This document shows positions 62,275-64,000 of a stretch of 64,000 nucleotides of DNA, piece by piece (positions within the stretch are counted from its first letter, which is position 1; each line of letters opens with the position of its first letter). Under the pieces are notes generated by a model. That model made no database searches and was not told the origin of the DNA. It worked only from the letters and a program-made list of their open reading frames with translations. Source of the DNA: Pseudomonas sp. 31-12. Lineage in GTDB: Bacteria > Pseudomonadota > Gammaproteobacteria > Pseudomonadales > Pseudomonadaceae. The position numbers and the translations under genes were made by a program. The stretch lies in the NCBI RefSeq assembly GCF_003151075.1, contig NZ_CP029482.1, positions 6,354,001-6,418,000 of the forward strand. Reading direction: 5' to 3'.

Positions 62275-62555
62275 ACCCGTCGCGTCCAATGAGATCTGCT
62301 TGATCTTCGAAGCGCTACCCCAGCGCCGAAAGCTTCGTAACGAGGGATACTCACGTCACGCATCGCACTAACGGACACGCAGAAGAATTCGAGTGGATCG
62401 AATTTTTTCGGGTTTTGCACCGGTAGATGCCAAACGCAGGTCAGTTGATATTGACCTTACGCACGCTATGCTTGAGGACTTCGCAAATCTCTTCAACCGG
62501 GACACCGTAGGTTTCTTTGATGTCGAGCTGACCGATGAAGTTCGCAGCGCTAATC
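62275..62555 (-). pseudogene. Decayed duplicate of the 3' part of fba
   Basis: On the minus strand this stretch matches the last third of the intact fba (62808-63085 region) with substitutions and a deletion of about 20 bases. Translated pieces include FDPLEFFCVSVSAMRDVSIP (intact: [20 protein letters not shown]) and [20 protein letters not shown] (intact: [20 protein letters not shown]), now in different frames. It has no start codon and no metal ligands. It sits between the toxin cassette and the real gene, downstream of its stop, and marks the right edge of the inserted island. Confidence 0.88.
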
Positions 62556-62652
62556 AGAGGCACCAACACCTTGGGCTGCACTCCCGAAACACCCGACTCG
62601 AAGCAGTGTCTACGAGAATTGCGAGAACGCCTTGCGAGACGTCCGCCGAAAA

Positions 62653-62692
62653 CGAGAAAAGCCCTGCAAGCGTAAACCTGCAGGGCTTCTCG
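62653..62692 (-). terminator. Rho-independent terminator for fba
   Basis: On the minus strand CGAGAAGCCCTGCA pairs with TGCAGGGCTTTTCTCG across a loop GGTTTACGCT, ending in a TTTT-containing tail, about 65 bases after the fba stop. Confidence 0.75.
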
Positions 62693-62711
62693 GTCAGGTG
62701 ACCATCTCATT

Positions 62712-62735
62712 AAACCCGCCTCTCGGCGGGTTTTT
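62712..62735. terminator. Bidirectional terminator next to fba
   Basis: AAACCCGCCTCTCGGCGGGTTTTT: a stem AACCCGCC / GGCGGGTT with a 4-base loop, T-run on the plus side and A-run on the other. It lies 23 bases from the fba stop and insulates the locus from the toxin cassette. Confidence 0.8.
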
Positions 62736-62757
62736 ATGCGGTTCAAACACTAAAGAC

Positions 62758-63822
62758 TTAATTAACCTTAGCGTTCAACTCACCCTTCAAATACCGCTGA
62801 TACATCCCTTCCAACGAGATCGGTTTGATCTTCGAAGCATTACCGGCAGTACCGAAAGCCTCATAACGAGCAATACAAACATCACGCATCGCCGTCACAG
62901 TCGCGCCGAAGAACTTACGCGGATCGAACTCGCTCGGGTTGGTGGCCATCAGGCGACGCATTGCACCGGTGGACGCCAGACGCAGGTCAGTATCGATGTT
63001 GACCTTACGCACGCCGTGCTTGATGCCTTCGACGATTTCTTCAACCGGCACGCCGTAGGTTTCTTTGATGTCGCCGCCGTACTGGTTGATGATCGCCAGC
63101 CAGTCTTGTGGAACCGAAGACGAACCGTGCATCACCAGGTGGGTGTTCGGGATGCGCTTGTGGATTTCTTTGATGCGGTCGATGGCCAGCACGTCGCCGG
63201 TAGGCGGCTTGGTGAACTTGTACGCGCCGTGGCTGGTGCCGATGGCGATGGCCAGGGCGTCGACCTGGGTGCGTTTGACGAAGTCAGCGGCTTCTTCCGG
63301 GTCGGTCAGCATTTGGCTGTGATCCAGAACACCTTCGGCGCCGATGCCGTCTTCTTCACCGGCCATGCCGGTTTCCAGCGAACCCAGGCAGCCCAGCTCG
63401 CCTTCTACCGAAACGCCGCAGGCGTGAGCCATGGCCACGGTTTGTTGGGTGACGCGCACGTTGTAGTCGTAGTCGGTCGGGGTCTTGCCGTCTTCGCCCA
63501 GGGAACCGTCCATCATCACCGAGCTGAAGCCCAGTTGGATGGAACGCTGGCAGACGTCAGGGCTGGTGCCGTGGTCCTGGTGCATGCACACCGGGATGTG
63601 CGGGAATTCTTCGATTGCCGCCAGGATCAGGTGACGCAGGAACGGTGCGCCGGCGTATTTGCGAGCACCGGCCGAAGCCTGGACGATCACCGGGGAGTCA
63701 GTCTTGTCAGCGGCTTCCATGATGGCGCGCATCTGCTCAAGGTTGTTGACGTTGAAGGCTGGAACGCCGTAGCCGAACTCGGCTGCGTGGTCCAGCATCT
63801 GGCGCATGCTGATAAGTGCCAT
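62758..63822 (-). CDS. fba: Class II fructose-1,6-bisphosphate aldolase
   Basis: A 354-residue zinc aldolase (Calvin-cycle subtype) cleaving fructose-1,6-bisphosphate in glycolysis and gluconeogenesis. N-terminal [20 protein letters not shown]; zinc ligands in [14 protein letters not shown] and in TSHGAYKF and [10 protein letters not shown]; phosphate site near [16 protein letters not shown] 63822 has GGGAGAGAC upstream. Its 3' part also exists as a decayed copy at 62275-62555. It looks monocistronic here, though pgk is upstream in Pseudomonas and would lie beyond the window. Confidence 0.97.
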   Translation of the reverse strand: MALISMRQMLDHAAEFGYGVPAFNVNNLEQMRAIMEAADKTDSPVIVQASAGARKYAGAPFLRHLILAAIEEFPHIPVCMHQDHGTSPDVCQRSIQLGFSSVMMDGSLGEDGKTPTDYDYNVRVTQQTVAMAHACGVSVEGELGCLGSLETGMAGEEDGIGAEGVLDHSQMLTDPEEAADFVKRTQVDALAIAIGTSHGAYKFTKPPTGDVLAIDRIKEIHKRIPNTHLVMHGSSSVPQDWLAIINQYGGDIKETYGVPVEEIVEGIKHGVRKVNIDTDLRLASTGAMRRLMATNPSEFDPRKFFGATVTAMRDVCIARYEAFGTAGNASKIKPISLEGMYQRYLKGELNAKVN

Positions 63823-63960
63823 TGTGTGTGTCTCTCCCGGTTTGGGTCGTTAATCGTGCCAGCCTGCCGGAGCGGCGGCGGCTATTCAAGTTATTGCAGA
63901 TCGGGGGTTGGCCCGGGCTGCGAATTCGGTACAACATAAATCCTGAGTGTGACGAAGAAC

Positions 63961-64000
63961 CTGTGGCGAGCGAGCTTGCTCGCGTTCGGCTGCGAAGCAG
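63961..64000. repeat. REP arm at the window edge
   Basis: CTGTGGCGAGCGAGCTTGCT and onwards with GCTGCGAAGCAG is the left arm of a TGTGGCGAG-family REPIN cut by the end of the window. Confidence 0.8.

Noticed and set aside
62393..63939. Plus-strand open frames opposite fba (62632-63939)
   Set aside because: Antisense of fba and its remnant; no ribosome site or motif.

Overview
The window is a GC-rich chromosomal segment of a fluorescent-type Pseudomonas (P. fluorescens group). The evidence is the gene content and order of the glycine betaine, carnitine and choline catabolic loci, the many REP/REPIN elements of the TGTGGCGAGGG and TGTGGGAGCGGG types, and the GlxA-like AraC regulators CdhR and GbdR. 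All identifications come from reading the sequence and from family knowledge; no database search was run.

Bases 1-44000 are largely one catabolic super-locus. A threonine aldolase (cut by the window edge) and an SDR precede the divergent gbcB/gbcA pair (glycine betaine demethylase). After an unusual tandem repeat carrying consensus DnaA boxes and two unrelated genes (aspartyl protease, GNAT) comes a minus-strand operon of dipeptidase, DUF5943 protein, dgcA, dgcB, etfA and etfB (dimethylglycine demethylation). A LprI-like protein, a HipBA toxin-antitoxin pair, a DUF3010 protein and a frameshifted orphan TccC/RHS toxin gene form an accessory insert. The carnitine block follows: cdhR, caiX, cdhC, cdhA, cdhB and a gamma-butyrobetaine dioxygenase. 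Then come an sRNA candidate, a small gene and gbdR, sdaB, the choline ABC transporter choXWV, betT, and betIBA. Read as a pathway, choline is imported by ChoXWV/BetT and oxidised by BetA/BetB to betaine. Gamma-butyrobetaine and carnitine are converted by the dioxygenase and CdhABC to betaine. GbcAB and DgcAB then demethylate betaine to dimethylglycine and sarcosine. Downstream serine is deaminated by SdaB.

Bases 41000-56600 are ordinary chromosomal genes: a TldD/TldE-like pair, an MdtD-like MFS pump, DbpA helicase, a HI0933-family flavoprotein, a YccS-like membrane protein, a periplasmic binding protein, an ElaA-like acetyltransferase, a small winged-helix protein, a YgjP-like metallopeptidase, a REC-PAS-GGDEF-EAL protein and a PL7 alginate lyase. 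REPINs lie in most gaps.

Bases about 56950-62750 are an AT-rich acquired island. It starts with a phage/satellite-like C4-type RNA candidate. It carries a four-gene cassette: an alpha/beta-hydrolase-like protein, two XaxA-like alpha-pore-forming toxin subunits and a XaxB-like subunit. It ends in a decayed copy of the 3' part of fba, directly next to the intact fba (fructose-bisphosphate aldolase). This cassette, which looks like a tripartite version of the normally two-part xenorhabdolysin plus a hydrolase, is the best candidate for an undescribed system here. The DnaA-box repeat array at 4741-5345 and the GATT-split TccC gene are the next most interesting signals.
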